From positions 715,551-779,550 of the forward strand of contig NZ_CP053097.1 in the NCBI RefSeq assembly GCF_013008815.1: a stretch of 64,000 bases of DNA, given 5' to 3'. Shown here piece by piece: positions 34,166-43,180 of this stretch. The notes beneath the pieces are model-generated. The model had not been told where the DNA came from. It worked only from the letters and a program-made list of their open reading frames with translations, and ran no database searches. Position 1 is the stretch's first letter, and every line of letters starts with the position of its first letter. Both the position numbers and the translations under genes were made by a program. The stretch is from Mycoplasma miroungirhinis (GTDB lineage: Bacteria > Bacillota_I > Bacilli_A > Mycoplasmatales > Metamycoplasmataceae).

Positions 34166-35959
34166 ATGTTAAAAAAAAATAAGTTATTTTTAGGCTTTGT
34201 TTTACCGTTATTTAGTTTAAGTTGTTTGATTTGTTTATCTTGTAATACACAAAATTTAAACAATAATGACATAAATGAAAAAATAATTGATAAAAATTTA
34301 TTAATGTCATTTAACAATAAACAAATCAATATTTTAAATGATTTTTATCCTTTTTTAAACAAAGATGTACAAAATTTCAATAACGATAACACTTATTATG
34401 ATATTTTCAAGCACAAAAAACCTAAAATAAATGAATTAGGGATTGAAATCGGAGAAGAAGAAATTATTGATGCAATAAAAACTAAAGAAGCATCAAAAAT
34501 AGATATAAATGATTTTTTTATCCAATTTGATAAAGATATAATTAAAACTACCACAAATTATTCACCATGAATTACAAACACTTTACCAACTGTGTATAAC
34601 ATAAGATATTCTGAAGTAGGTTTAAAACCTTTTCCTGATATTCAATCATTAATTTATAAAATAATTGATGATATGCAAAATGGAACTTGAAGTAAAGTTA
34701 GTCATCTAAAATTTTTTGATGGATATTTTTATAATTTAAACACAATAAGATTAAAATCTTGAACAAACAATTTATTACAAAAGAAAATGTGAGAAACTTT
34801 ATTATTAACTTATATAAATTACTTTAATACTGATGTAGTTAAATTAAATATTAAAATTAACAAAGAAGACATTTTTGACAATGAAAATGATAATATGGTT
34901 AGCTTTTCTATTGATTGTTTTGATAAGAACAATCAAAGTTTGTTAACTAATGAAAATAAAAATAAAAAGTTTTATTTATTTGGTTTTAAAAATTACTTAA
35001 ATGATCCTAAATTTGGAGTTTTTGAAAATATTGATAATTTAAAACTTTTTAATGAATATTTAGTAAGTCCAATATTGAAATTTAAACTTAATAATATATA
35101 TTCTGTTAATGATATTAATAGTTTTGTAAATAATGTGTTTAGTCCTGAATTTATAAGTGGTGATAGTTTTAATTATTTTTTGAATAAACACAGTGATTTA
35201 ATTGAATTAGAAGTTCCTGAATACAAAAAAAATACAGATAAAGCCTATCGATTTGTTTCAAGCGAAGTGGCTTCGTTTTTTGGAACAAGACAATTATTAA
35301 AAATAAAAATAGAAGTCATTCATCAAGATGATTCTAAAGAATATTTTTGATGATTAAGCAGTGATTTTGATGACCATGGTCATAAAATGAAACCACTAAT
35401 AAATAAAATTAAAAATCAATTATTATTCGAAACTTTTAATCCAAATTTAGAAAAATTTAATTTACAAAAAGATACATTTCAATTAAAAATAAATAAACAA
35501 GAAAAAAGAGATTTTATGGGTATTGAAGCAAATGAGTTTTTTGAATCTGATTTATTTAAAAGTATTTTAAAAACCATTGATCAACTACCTATAAAACATA
35601 TTAAAATGGCTAATAATTTACGTTTATGGAACAACAACATAAAAAGTAATTTTGAAGCCGGATGATTAACTTATGATTCTGAAGCATTTAAGTATTTTGA
35701 AACATGATTGAACTTATTTGTTTTACAATATGCAATAAATACTCATAAAGATGACATTAATACGATGTTAAATCATATAAAAGTTGAAATTGCTACTTTG
35801 CCTTATTCAGCAGGCCAAGTCGCACTTAAATTTCACTTTATAGCATTACAAAACTCAAAAGAAATTGAACTACTTAATCAACAAAATCAAGATAAAATAA
35901 TTTTATGAAATGGTTTTAAAGGTTATGATAAAACTAAAAATAAACCATTTACTTTTTAA
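34166..35959 (+). CDS. Large lipoprotein of unknown function, metal locus
   Basis: A 597-residue lipoprotein with signal MLKKNKLFLGFVLPLFSLSC and lipobox LICLSC. The frame is continuous from 34166 to TAA 35957 with ten or so TGA Trp codons. The mature part is rich in Asn, Lys, Phe and Trp. An acidic/His cluster WWLSSDFDDHGHK near residue 400 might bind a metal. I recognise no family. AAGGA precedes the ATG. It is followed after 8 nt by the His-rich lipoprotein and faces the ZIP operon, so a place in metal capture at the cell surface is likely by context. Confidence 0.72.
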
Positions 35960-35967
35960 GGAGCAAA

Positions 35968-37017
35968 ATGAAACACAAAAATAAATTTTTAACTTTTAGC
36001 TTAATTTCAATTAGTACAATTGTAGCTATTTTAGTACCTACAATTGTTACTTCATGTGCACCTTCTCAACAAGAAGACAAAAAACCAGAAGCTTCAAATA
36101 TTAACAAATCAACAAATTATCAGTCTTTAAAAACAAATTATAATAGTGCAAAAGTTATTATTAATAAAATTAAGGTAAATTCAGATAAATTTATTCAAAA
36201 ATCTGAAGCGTTTATAAATTTATTAAAAGAATTAAAAACAGATTTAGAAGAAATTGCAAAAAGTGCTAATTTAAGTGAAGAAGAAAAACAACAAATAAAT
36301 ACTTACATATCTACTTGATTAACTATTGCAAGTGCAGAACAAATTAGTGCAAATCAAGCATCAGAATATACAACTTCTTTAAATAAATTAGAAGATATAT
36401 CAGAAGATTTAGATTTAGTAATGAAAACACATATAACTAAATTAAATAATGATAACAATGAGTTTTTTCAAAATCTAGAAGTTATTAATAACAAATTATT
36501 AGAAAAAAATATTGAAAATGAACAGCTACAAAGTAGTTTAAGAAATATTTGAAGTTTCTTTTTAGAAACATTAGTAGATCCAGATCACTTCACTGAAGAA
36601 GAACATTTACACGAACATGATATTAATCCTCAAACTTCCAATCAACATAATCACTCTCATGCTGCTGCTAATTTATATTATGAAAGTTTAGAATGAGTAG
36701 ATGATTTTATTAAAATCATAAATAAAGAAACTAATAATCAAACTAATAAAACTATTTTAATTAATTCATTTACTAATATTATGCAACTTGTTAAAAAAGC
36801 GGATGCTACAAAAGAAAATGATATTAATAAAAAATTTGAATTATTTAAATACAATTTAGAAACTTTAATTGTTCAAGATTCAAAAACAATTTATGCTAAT
36901 TTAGATTTTAAATTACAAGAAGATTCAAAAACTATTTTGAGTAATATAAAAACAAATTTAGAAATGTTATTAGATGAGTTAAAATTACCTAAAAATAGTG
37001 TCTCTTTTGAAGAATAA
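35968..37017 (+). CDS. His-rich lipoprotein, probable metal-binding
   Basis: A 349-residue lipoprotein with signal MKHKNKFLTFSLISISTIVA and lipobox VTSC (Cys about 30). The mature part is almost entirely helical (Lys/Glu/Asn/Leu heptads). Near residues 210-232 it carries a His cluster, HLHEHD followed by HNHSH, seven His within about 19 residues, like the metal-capture loops of ZnuA-type zinc-binding proteins. Ribosome site AAGGAG overlaps the stop of the upstream gene. Together with the ZIP transporter opposite, it suggests zinc capture at the membrane. No ZnuA fold could be confirmed. Confidence 0.75.
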
Positions 37018-37027
37018 TTAAGTTTAA

Positions 37028-37059
37028 AAATATCAAGTATGAACTGCTTGATATTTTTT
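37028..37059. terminator. Bidirectional terminator
   Basis: AAATATCAAG pairs with CTTGATATTT (10 bp, 9-nt loop), with T-run on the plus side and A-run giving T on the minus side. It serves the His-rich lipoprotein gene and the convergent Nudix gene. Confidence 0.85.
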
Positions 37060-37591
37060 AATTTTCAATTAATTTGTAGTATAAATAAGCTAAACTAGCA
37101 ATGGTTAATTCATTTTTAACCATTTTTTTAAATTCTATTTCAGAGTATCATTTATTGTAACTAACTTGTTCAAATATAGAACCATCAGTGATAGGATTTT
37201 CTTGTTTTAAATTAGTTACATCAAAAATAAAACCATGCACAATTTCATTTGATTGCGTGCTAGCTAACATTCTAAATGATTTAATTAAATTGTTTTCTGT
37301 TACGAAAATTCCTGCTTCTTCAAATGTCTCTCTTATTGCAGTTTGTAAATATGTTTCATTTTCTTCAATAGCACCGGTAATAGGGCTAGGGAAACAATCA
37401 TCTCATTTTTGTTTTTCTTTTATTTCTGGAAGAGGTTGAAAATGAACTAAAAATTCCCTTTGATTATCGATGATTCGGTAGCATAAAATAGCAACTGAAT
37501 CAATATTTCTTCTTTCTGAATAAATAAAACCTTTTTCAGTTTCGTAAAGACTTAATCAAGGTGTAAAATACAGTAGTTTATCTTTTTTCAT
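37058..37591 (-). CDS. Nudix hydrolase
   Basis: A 177-residue Nudix pyrophosphohydrolase. The Nudix box is visible as G-A-I-E-E-N-E near residue 78 followed by AIRETFEEAGI, matching GX5EX7REUXEEXGU with all catalytic acids. Two or three TGA codons are Trp, one just before the box in KQKWDDCFPSP. The substrate cannot be told; candidates are oxidised nucleotides, NDP-sugars or Ap4A. It is monocistronic; the ribosome site is AAGGAAAAT before ATG 37591. Confidence 0.88.
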
Positions 37592-37730
37592 ATTTTCCTT
37601 ATAAAATATTTTAAATTAAAAATAATTTATATTTTTATATATTGAATATTTTGAACATAACATAAGAAACTTCAAAATGAAATTTAAAAATTTTTAACAA
37701 ATAATTTCAAAATAGTATACAATATTAAAT

Positions 37731-37831
37731 ACAGCAATCAAAGAGAAGGGGTTCACCTGATTCCATTCCGAACTCAGCAGTTAAGACCTTCATCGCCGAC
37801 GATACCGTATGGGAAAATAGGACGTTGCTAT
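37731..37831 (+). rRNA. rrf: 5S ribosomal RNA, copy 1
   Basis: The conserved 5S core is clear: ACCTGATTCCATTCCGAACT and CAGCAGTTAAG. The ends AGCAAT and GTTGCT form helix I. Boundaries are estimated from helix I pairing. A T-run directly follows, so helix I doubles as terminator stem. No 16S/23S genes are nearby, as is common in mycoplasmas. Confidence 0.93.
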
Positions 37832-37884
37832 TTTTTTTTATCTTTTTTTAACAAATAATTTCAAAATAGTATACAATATTAAAT

Positions 37885-37985
37885 ACAGCAATCAAAGAGA
37901 AGGGGTTCACCTGATTCCATTCCGAACTCAGCAGTTAAGACCTTCATCGCCGACGATACCGTATGGGAAAATAGGACGTTGCTAT
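37885..37985 (+). rRNA. rrf: 5S ribosomal RNA, copy 2
   Basis: Identical to copy 1, 154 bp downstream, with its own promoter and T-run. Confidence 0.93.
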
Positions 37986-38038
37986 TTTTTTTTATCTTTT
38001 TTTAACAAATAATTTCAAAATAGTATACAATATTAAAT

Positions 38039-38139
38039 ACAGCAATCAAAGAGAAGGGGTTCACCTGATTCCATTCCGAACTCAGCAGTTAAGACCTTCA
38101 TCGCCGACGATACCGTATGGGAAAATAGGACGTTGCTAT
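38039..38139 (+). rRNA. rrf: 5S ribosomal RNA, copy 3
   Basis: Identical to copies 1 and 2. The downstream sequence diverges after 38152, marking the end of the array, 70 nt before whiA. Confidence 0.93.
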
Positions 38140-38221
38140 TTTTTTTTATCTTTTTTTGTTAAAATTTAATTATATAAAGTTAATAAACTTTAAAAATAAT
38201 AATATAAAGTCGTGAAAATAT

Positions 38222-39049
38222 ATGAAACCAACATTTACTCAAAAAGTCAAATCAGAAGTTATTAGTTCAAAAATAACATTCACATCTGCTATTAATATTT
38301 TAAATGGAATTTTATATACTCAAACTAATACTAAAATACATAAATTAATAATAAATAATGAAAATATTAAACAATTTATTGAAAAAATTTTACAAATATT
38401 AAACATTGAATATAAATTACCGAAAAAAAATTGACTTTTATTTCAAATCCCTGATGTTTTTTTTACTTATAAATATAAGAAGGAAAAAGATTTTTTTATA
38501 GGAATTTTTATTATAAGTGGTTCTGTTAGTGATATACAAAGTACTTCTTATCATTTAGAAATTAAAACCAAAAACTTTAAATTTGCAAATGATATTCAAG
38601 AAATTATGGAGCAATACGGGATATTTTTTAAAATGGTATTTAGAAAAGACCATTATTTATTGTATATTAAAAAAGTGGAACAAATTTGTGACTTTTTAAA
38701 AGCAATTGGTGCCGTTGAAAGTTATTTAGTTTTTGAAGAAAAAAAGATTGATAGAGATTATATTAACACAATTAATAGATTAACTAATTTTGATTTTTAT
38801 AATCAACAAAAAATTGCTAAAAGTTATGTAAGTTTTTTAAAGAAATATAAATGACTATCTGAAAATTCTTTACAAGATGATTTTACATTTGAACAAATTA
38901 TTTTTTATGAAATTAAAAAAGATAACCCTGGTGCAAGTTTAAATGATTTGGTCTTACTTTTAGAACAAAAAAACGTTAAAAAAACAAAATCTACACTAGG
39001 TTATTATTTAAAAAAAATTGATAAGGTGTATAATAAATACAAAAAATAA
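38222..39049 (+). CDS. whiA: WhiA-type DNA-binding protein
   Basis: A 275-residue protein with an N-terminal LAGLIDADG-like domain (residues 1-180, including GIFIISGSVSD and the HLEIKTKNF block) and a C-terminal helix-turn-helix with DNPGASLNDLVLLLEQ and STLGYYLKKI. WhiA is a widespread Gram-positive regulator; in mycoplasmas it has been linked to ribosomal protein gene control. A TATAAA at 38203 is only about 14 nt before ATG, and no ribosome site is visible, so the transcript may be nearly leaderless. The next gene starts 10 nt after its stop. Confidence 0.88.
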
Positions 39050-39059
39050 GGGGGAAAAT

Positions 39060-39845
39060 ATGTATCAATACAATAACACTATTGATTACTCATTTACTGA
39101 AACAAAAACACAAAAAAAACACAAACTTTTAGGTTTGAGTTTACTTTGATTTAGTTTAGGAATATTTATAACTATTTTATTTAGTGGTGTCATTGCATCT
39201 ATTCCTAGTGTATATATTTCATGAATTAATTTTACAGAAAGTAGGGGAATATCACCGCAAACATTTATATATTCTTCAATTATTATTGAGTTTTTTGCAT
39301 GTTTTATTTTTCAACTATTTTTTATGTACAAACGAGAGAAAACAACGAGTTTAGTAGTTTCAATTATTGCATATTTTGTATATGTCTTAATAAGTACTGC
39401 TTCTTTAACTTTTTTTACATTATCTTTAAATGCTTATTCTCAACTAAATGTTTCTCAAGCCGTTTTAATGTTTTTAATACCTATTGTAATGTTCATAATT
39501 GTAGGTGTTTTAGGGTATTTTGAAAAAATAGATTTTAGTAAATTTACATGATTAATCATTGTAGGAATTATTGCAACAATTTTAATGTGATTACTTTCAT
39601 TTTTTACAGTGTTTAGATCAAATAAAATTTGAAGTCTTTATTTTAGTTTAATGATAGTGGTTTCATTAGTTATAATTGGTTTTAATTTTCAAATAATTAA
39701 AAAATATGATGTTCAATTAGAAACTAATGGTAATAGAAATAATTTAGCAATACTGGGTCTAAGTATTACATTTGGATTTAATTTATATATCTTATTTGTT
39801 GGTTTAATATGAAAAGTGTTGATGTTAATGCTAAGAAATAAGTAA
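39060..39845 (+). CDS. Bax inhibitor-1/YccA-like membrane protein
   Basis: A 261-residue protein with about seven transmembrane spans starting near residue 26 and a soluble N-terminus of 25 residues. Alternating spans, short loops and a final charged end (MLMLRNK) resemble the UPF0005/Bax-inhibitor-1 group often found next to ackA in mycoplasmas, but no single motif proves it. AGGGGG lies before ATG 39060. Several TGA Trp codons occur. The role is unknown; calcium leak channels and protease modulators are known in the family. Confidence 0.6.
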
Positions 39846-39931
39846 AAAATAAGAATTGAAAGAAATAATAAAAAATATATTATTATAATTTATATTAGTA
39901 GAATATAAAAGAATTTAAAGTAGGAGAAAAA

Positions 39932-41116
39932 ATGTCAAATAAAATATTAGTTATAAATGCAGGTTCATCATCAATTAAATGATCATTATTTAATGAAGAA
40001 GATCTTAATTTATTAGCTTCAGGATTAGCAGAAAGAATTCATGTTGATGGAAATTTAGTGTGCAAATTTTCAGGACAAGTTTTTGAAAAAAAAGTTGGAT
40101 TAAAAGACCATGAAGAAGCAGTTAAAGAAATTTTACAACAATGAAGTGAAAATAATATTGTTGAATCAATTAATGATATTAAAGTTGTAGGGTTTAGAGT
40201 TGTAAATGCAGGACCAGATTTAATGAAATCAACAATAATAACTGATGATGTATTGTTTGAAATTCACAAAAATACAAAATTAGCACCATTACATAACCCA
40301 GGAGCTATACAATCAATTAAAGCTTTTCAAAAATTATTACCAAGCGCTCAATTAACAATGTCAGTTGATACAGGATTTCACGCTACAATACCTAAAATTA
40401 ATTATTCATACGCAATTGACAAAGATTTAGCAAAAGAATATTCAATTAGAAAATACGGTTTTCATGGTTTAAGTCATAGATTTGTAACATTAAAATTACA
40501 AGAAATTTTAAATAAAGAAAAAGTTAATTTTGTTAATTTACACTTAGGAAATGGTTCATCACTTTGTGCAATTAAAGATTCACAATCTATTGATACAACA
40601 ATGGGATTTACACCACTTTCAGGAGTTATGATGGGTACAAGAAGTGGAGATGTTGATCCTTCAATAGTTTTATACTTATCAAAAGAATTAAATATTGATG
40701 TACAAGCTGCAACTGATATTTTAAATAAAAAATCTGGATTATTAGGTGTTAGTGGAATTTCAAATGATATGAGAGATTTAGAAAAAGTTCAACTAACAAA
40801 TGAAAATGCTCGTTTTGCATTGGATTTATTCGCACAAAAATCAGCTGATTATTTAGCATTATATTTAAATAAAATTGGTAGAAAAGCTGATGCTATAGTA
40901 TTTACAGCTGGAATTGGTGAAAATGATCCATTAACAAGACAAAATATTATTAATAGAATTCATTCATATAATATAAAACTATCAGAAAAAAATACTGAAA
41001 GATTCGATAAATGATCTTTAATTAGTGCTGATGATAGTGAAATTCCAGTATTTGTAATTAGAACAAATGAAGAATTAATGATTGCATCAGATGCAAAAGA
41101 ATTAACTAAAAAATAA
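39932..41116 (+). CDS. ackA: Acetate kinase
   Basis: A 394-residue enzyme producing ATP from acetyl phosphate and ADP, a main substrate-level step in arginine/sugar-fermenting mycoplasmas. Motifs: VINAGSSSIKW at the N-terminus, VDTGFHATIP, KYGFHGLSHRF, LGNGSSLCAI, GVMMGTRSGDVDPS and FTAGIGENDP. The common HRVVHGG block is FRVVNAGP here; its catalytic Arg is kept. TAGGAG precedes ATG. No pta is adjacent. A TTCG-loop terminator follows. Confidence 0.95.
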
Positions 41117-41120
41117 TTTA

Positions 41121-41142
41121 AAATGCCTTCGGGCATTTTTTT
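41121..41142 (+). terminator. Terminator after ackA
   Basis: AAATGCC-TTCG-GGCATTT, a 7-bp stem with a stable TTCG tetraloop and following T-run. Confidence 0.93.
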
Positions 41143-41230
41143 TATTAAGGTAATAGAAATTTTGAAATTTATATTATAATAATATAAGTTATTTTAAAGT
41201 AACTATATTTTTAAATTAAAATTAGGGATG

Positions 41231-41271
41231 GAACTCCTTGGTTAACAAACCCAAAAGTCCAAAAGGAGAAT
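41231..41271 (+). promoter_or_regulatory. Structured leader of rpsF-ssb-rpsR, SD-sequestering hairpin
   Basis: CTCCTTGG at 41234-41241 can pair with CC-(AA)-AAGGAG at 41259-41268, hiding the ribosome-binding site 5 nt before rpsF in a stem with a small bulge. Leaders bound by the S6:S18 complex are known ahead of rpsF in many bacteria, so feedback control is plausible. A TATAAT at 41174 gives a leader of about 90 nt. Confidence 0.5.
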
Positions 41272-41272
41272 A

Positions 41273-41743
41273 ATGAACAAATATGAAATAATGTTATTAG
41301 TTCATTCAACAACAAATCAAGAAGATGTTGAAAAATTTATTAATGAAATTTTTAAATCAAAAAAAGAATTAACTAAATTAGAAAGAACTCAATTAGCATA
41401 CCCAATTAAAAAAGTTAATACAGCTAAATATTTTGTTTTAAAAGTTGAAGCTTTAGCTGAAGAAATTAAAGAATTTAACCGTAGAGAAATTTTAAATAAA
41501 TCTATTTTAAGAACATTAGTAATTAATTTAGATACAGAAAAACCTCTACAAAGAACCCCAAAAACTTCAAAAGCAAGAAAACCTAAATTTTTACCACGTT
41601 CAAATGACAAAAAACCATTTGTTAAAAAATTTGAACAAGCTACCTCAAACGATGATAAAGCACAACCACAAAAACCTGTAAGAAAATTTGACAAACCTAC
41701 TACAAAAAAAGATTTTGCTAAATCACCTAAATCAGAAGAATAA
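41273..41743 (+). CDS. rpsF: Ribosomal protein S6 with long basic C-terminal tail
   Basis: The S6 domain covers residues 1-100 (MNKYEIMLLVHSTTNQEDVE, ELTKLERTQLAYPIKKV, YFVLKVEA, FNRREILNKSILRTLVINLD). Residues 101-156 are a Lys/Pro/Ser-rich disordered tail with repeats such as KKPFVKKFEQ and QKPVRKFDKP that exceeds the usual length of about 95-100. S6 binds S18 on the small subunit platform. First gene of the conserved rpsF-ssb-rpsR operon. The long tail is common in mollicutes but its sequence is variable. Confidence 0.95.
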   Translation: MNKYEIMLLVHSTTNQEDVEKFINEIFKSKKELTKLERTQLAYPIKKVNTAKYFVLKVEALAEEIKEFNRREILNKSILRTLVINLDTEKPLQRTPKTSKARKPKFLPRSNDKKPFVKKFEQATSNDDKAQPQKPVRKFDKPTTKKDFAKSPKSEE

Positions 41744-41762
41744 TAAAATCTAGGGAGATGGA

Positions 41763-42275
41763 ATGAATAAAATTATTATTACTGGTAGAATATCACAAAC
41801 TCCATTTACAGGTGTAACAGGTTCTAATACACCTTATACACGTTTTACTGTTGCTGTTTCAAGAAGACAATTTTCATCTAATACTGAACCTATAACCGAT
41901 TTTCTTCCTTGCGTTGCGTGAGCACAAAATGCTGAATTTATTAATAAGTTCCTTGATAAAGGTTCATTAGTCTTAATTGAAGGTTCTTTACAAACATCAA
42001 GAATGACTAAAAATGGTGAAATTAATACTTTTTATACTATCAATGTTGATAACATTGAAGCCCTTGAAACTAAAAAAATAGCACAAATGAGACGTCAAGA
42101 ACAAAATAGAGACACAATCGATATTAACCAATTAGAAAATCATAAATCAACACAAAATAATTATTCATTTTTTAATGATCAATCTTCTTATGATAATGAT
42201 GCAAATATAAATCCAATTGTTAGCAAAGAATGAGATACATTTGCAGATGCATTAGATAAAGAAATTAATAATTAA
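41763..42275 (+). CDS. ssb: Single-stranded DNA-binding protein
   Basis: A 170-residue SSB with the OB fold in residues 1-105 (MNKIIITGRISQTPFTG, RFTVAVSRRQFSS, DFLPCVAWAQNAEF, LDKGSLVLIEGSLQTS). The linker is Asn/Gln-rich. The C-terminal end WDTFADALDKEINN lacks the canonical acidic DDDIPF tip used to recruit repair proteins, although an acidic/aromatic element remains. ATG 41763 follows GGGAG. Lies between rpsF and rpsR, the normal order. Confidence 0.95.
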
Positions 42276-42288
42276 TTAGGAGAAAAAT

Positions 42289-42537
42289 ATGGCAAGAAAA
42301 ATAAATAAAAAACTTTTTGTACGTCGTCGTCCATGTCAATTTTGTATAAATAACCAAGAATACATTGATTACAAAGACCAAGAATTATTACAAAACTACA
42401 TAAATCAACATGGAAAAATTCTTTCATCACGTATTACAGGATGTTGTTCACGTCATCAAAGAACATTAGCTACTGCAATTAAAAGATCAAGAATAGTAGC
42501 TATACTTCCTTTTATTGGTAGTGGTAAAGTTAAATAA
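42289..42537 (+). CDS. rpsR: Ribosomal protein S18
   Basis: An 82-residue S18 with [39 protein letters not shown] and the conserved end [10 protein letters not shown]. The CxxC plus GCCSRH arrangement is the zinc-binding form of S18. Ribosome site AGGAG. Last gene of the operon, ended by a hairpin. Confidence 0.96.
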   Translation: MARKINKKLFVRRRPCQFCINNQEYIDYKDQELLQNYINQHGKILSSRITGCCSRHQRTLATAIKRSRIVAILPFIGSGKVK

Positions 42538-42546
42538 TATAAAATT

Positions 42547-42570
42547 GAGTCCTTGTTAGGACTCTTTTTT
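42547..42570 (+). terminator. Terminator after rpsR
   Basis: GAGTCC-TTGTTA-GGACTC followed by six T residues. Confidence 0.93.
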
Positions 42571-42578
42571 AAATTTAT

Positions 42579-43130
42579 ATGTGAAAATTTATAAAATCAG
42601 CTAATAAAAAAGATTCTTGATTAGATTCTCAAAATAGTGAAATTTTATTTTGAGGAAGAAGTAATGTAGGGAAAAGTTCACTTTTAAATGCACTAGCAAA
42701 TAGCAAAATAGCAAAAGTATCATCTACACCTGGAAGAACAAAATTAATTAATTATTTTTCTACAGATAATAATAAAATCATTGTGGATTTACCTGGATAT
42801 GGTTATGCAAAAATTTCTAAAATAGAAGAAAAAAATATTTCTAATATGATTGAAAATTATTTTTATGAAAGAAAAAATATTGAATATATTAACATTTTAA
42901 TAGATTCCAGAATTTCTCTAACAGCAATTGATATAGATATGATTAATCTGTGTTTAAATTTAAATCACAAAGTAAATTTAATTGTTACAAAAATCGATAA
43001 AAGCAATCAAAAACAATTAAACAAAACAAAAAAAGATATTCAAACTTATTATCCTTTTTTAAATGTCTTTTATATTAGTTCCAAAACCAAAAAAAATCTA
43101 GATAAGCTAAAATTGTATTATGCAGTTTAA
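42579..43130 (+). CDS. ysxC: Ribosome biogenesis GTPase YsxC/EngB
   Basis: A 183-residue GTPase needed for late 50S assembly. G1 is WGRSNVGKSSLLNALA (residue about 30), G2 STPGRTK, G3 DLPGYGYAKIS, G4 VTKID and G5 ISSKTK. The start ATG-TGA gives MW; TGA Trp also occurs near 42621 and 42651, so the first 68 codons are missed with the standard code. No ribosome site is seen before ATG 42579, which lies only 8 nt after the rpsR terminator. Confidence 0.93.
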
Positions 43131-43154
43131 TTTATATTGCTTGTTATTTTCTTT

Positions 43155-43174
43155 TATACCTTATAAGGTATAAT
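43155..43174 (+). promoter_or_regulatory. Palindromic promoter of gdpP, probably leaderless
   Basis: TATACCTTATAAGGTATA is a perfect 18-bp palindrome whose right end runs into a TATAAT -10 (43169-43174). ATG 43181 follows only 6 nt later, so the mRNA would begin at or near the start codon. The palindrome looks like a repressor operator overlapping the -10. Confidence 0.6.
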
Positions 43175-43180
43175 TTAAAT

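Larger units (their letters stand above)
37691..38152 (+). repeat. Three identical 154-bp tandem 5S rRNA units
   Basis: Units 37691-37844, 37845-37998 and 37999-38152 are the same base for base. Each holds upstream promoter sequence with TATACAAT about 9 nt before the gene, the 5S gene, and a T-run exit. Such perfect identity implies recent amplification or continued gene conversion. Confidence 0.95.

Noticed and set aside
34057..34329. Minus-strand 90-codon ORF across the divergent metal-locus promoter
   Set aside because: Cys/Phe/Asn-rich shadow of the lipoprotein signal peptide on the plus strand.
37691..38152. Regular tandem repeats that could be taken for a CRISPR array
   Set aside because: The repeats are 154 bp, fully identical with no spacers, and contain 5S rRNA.
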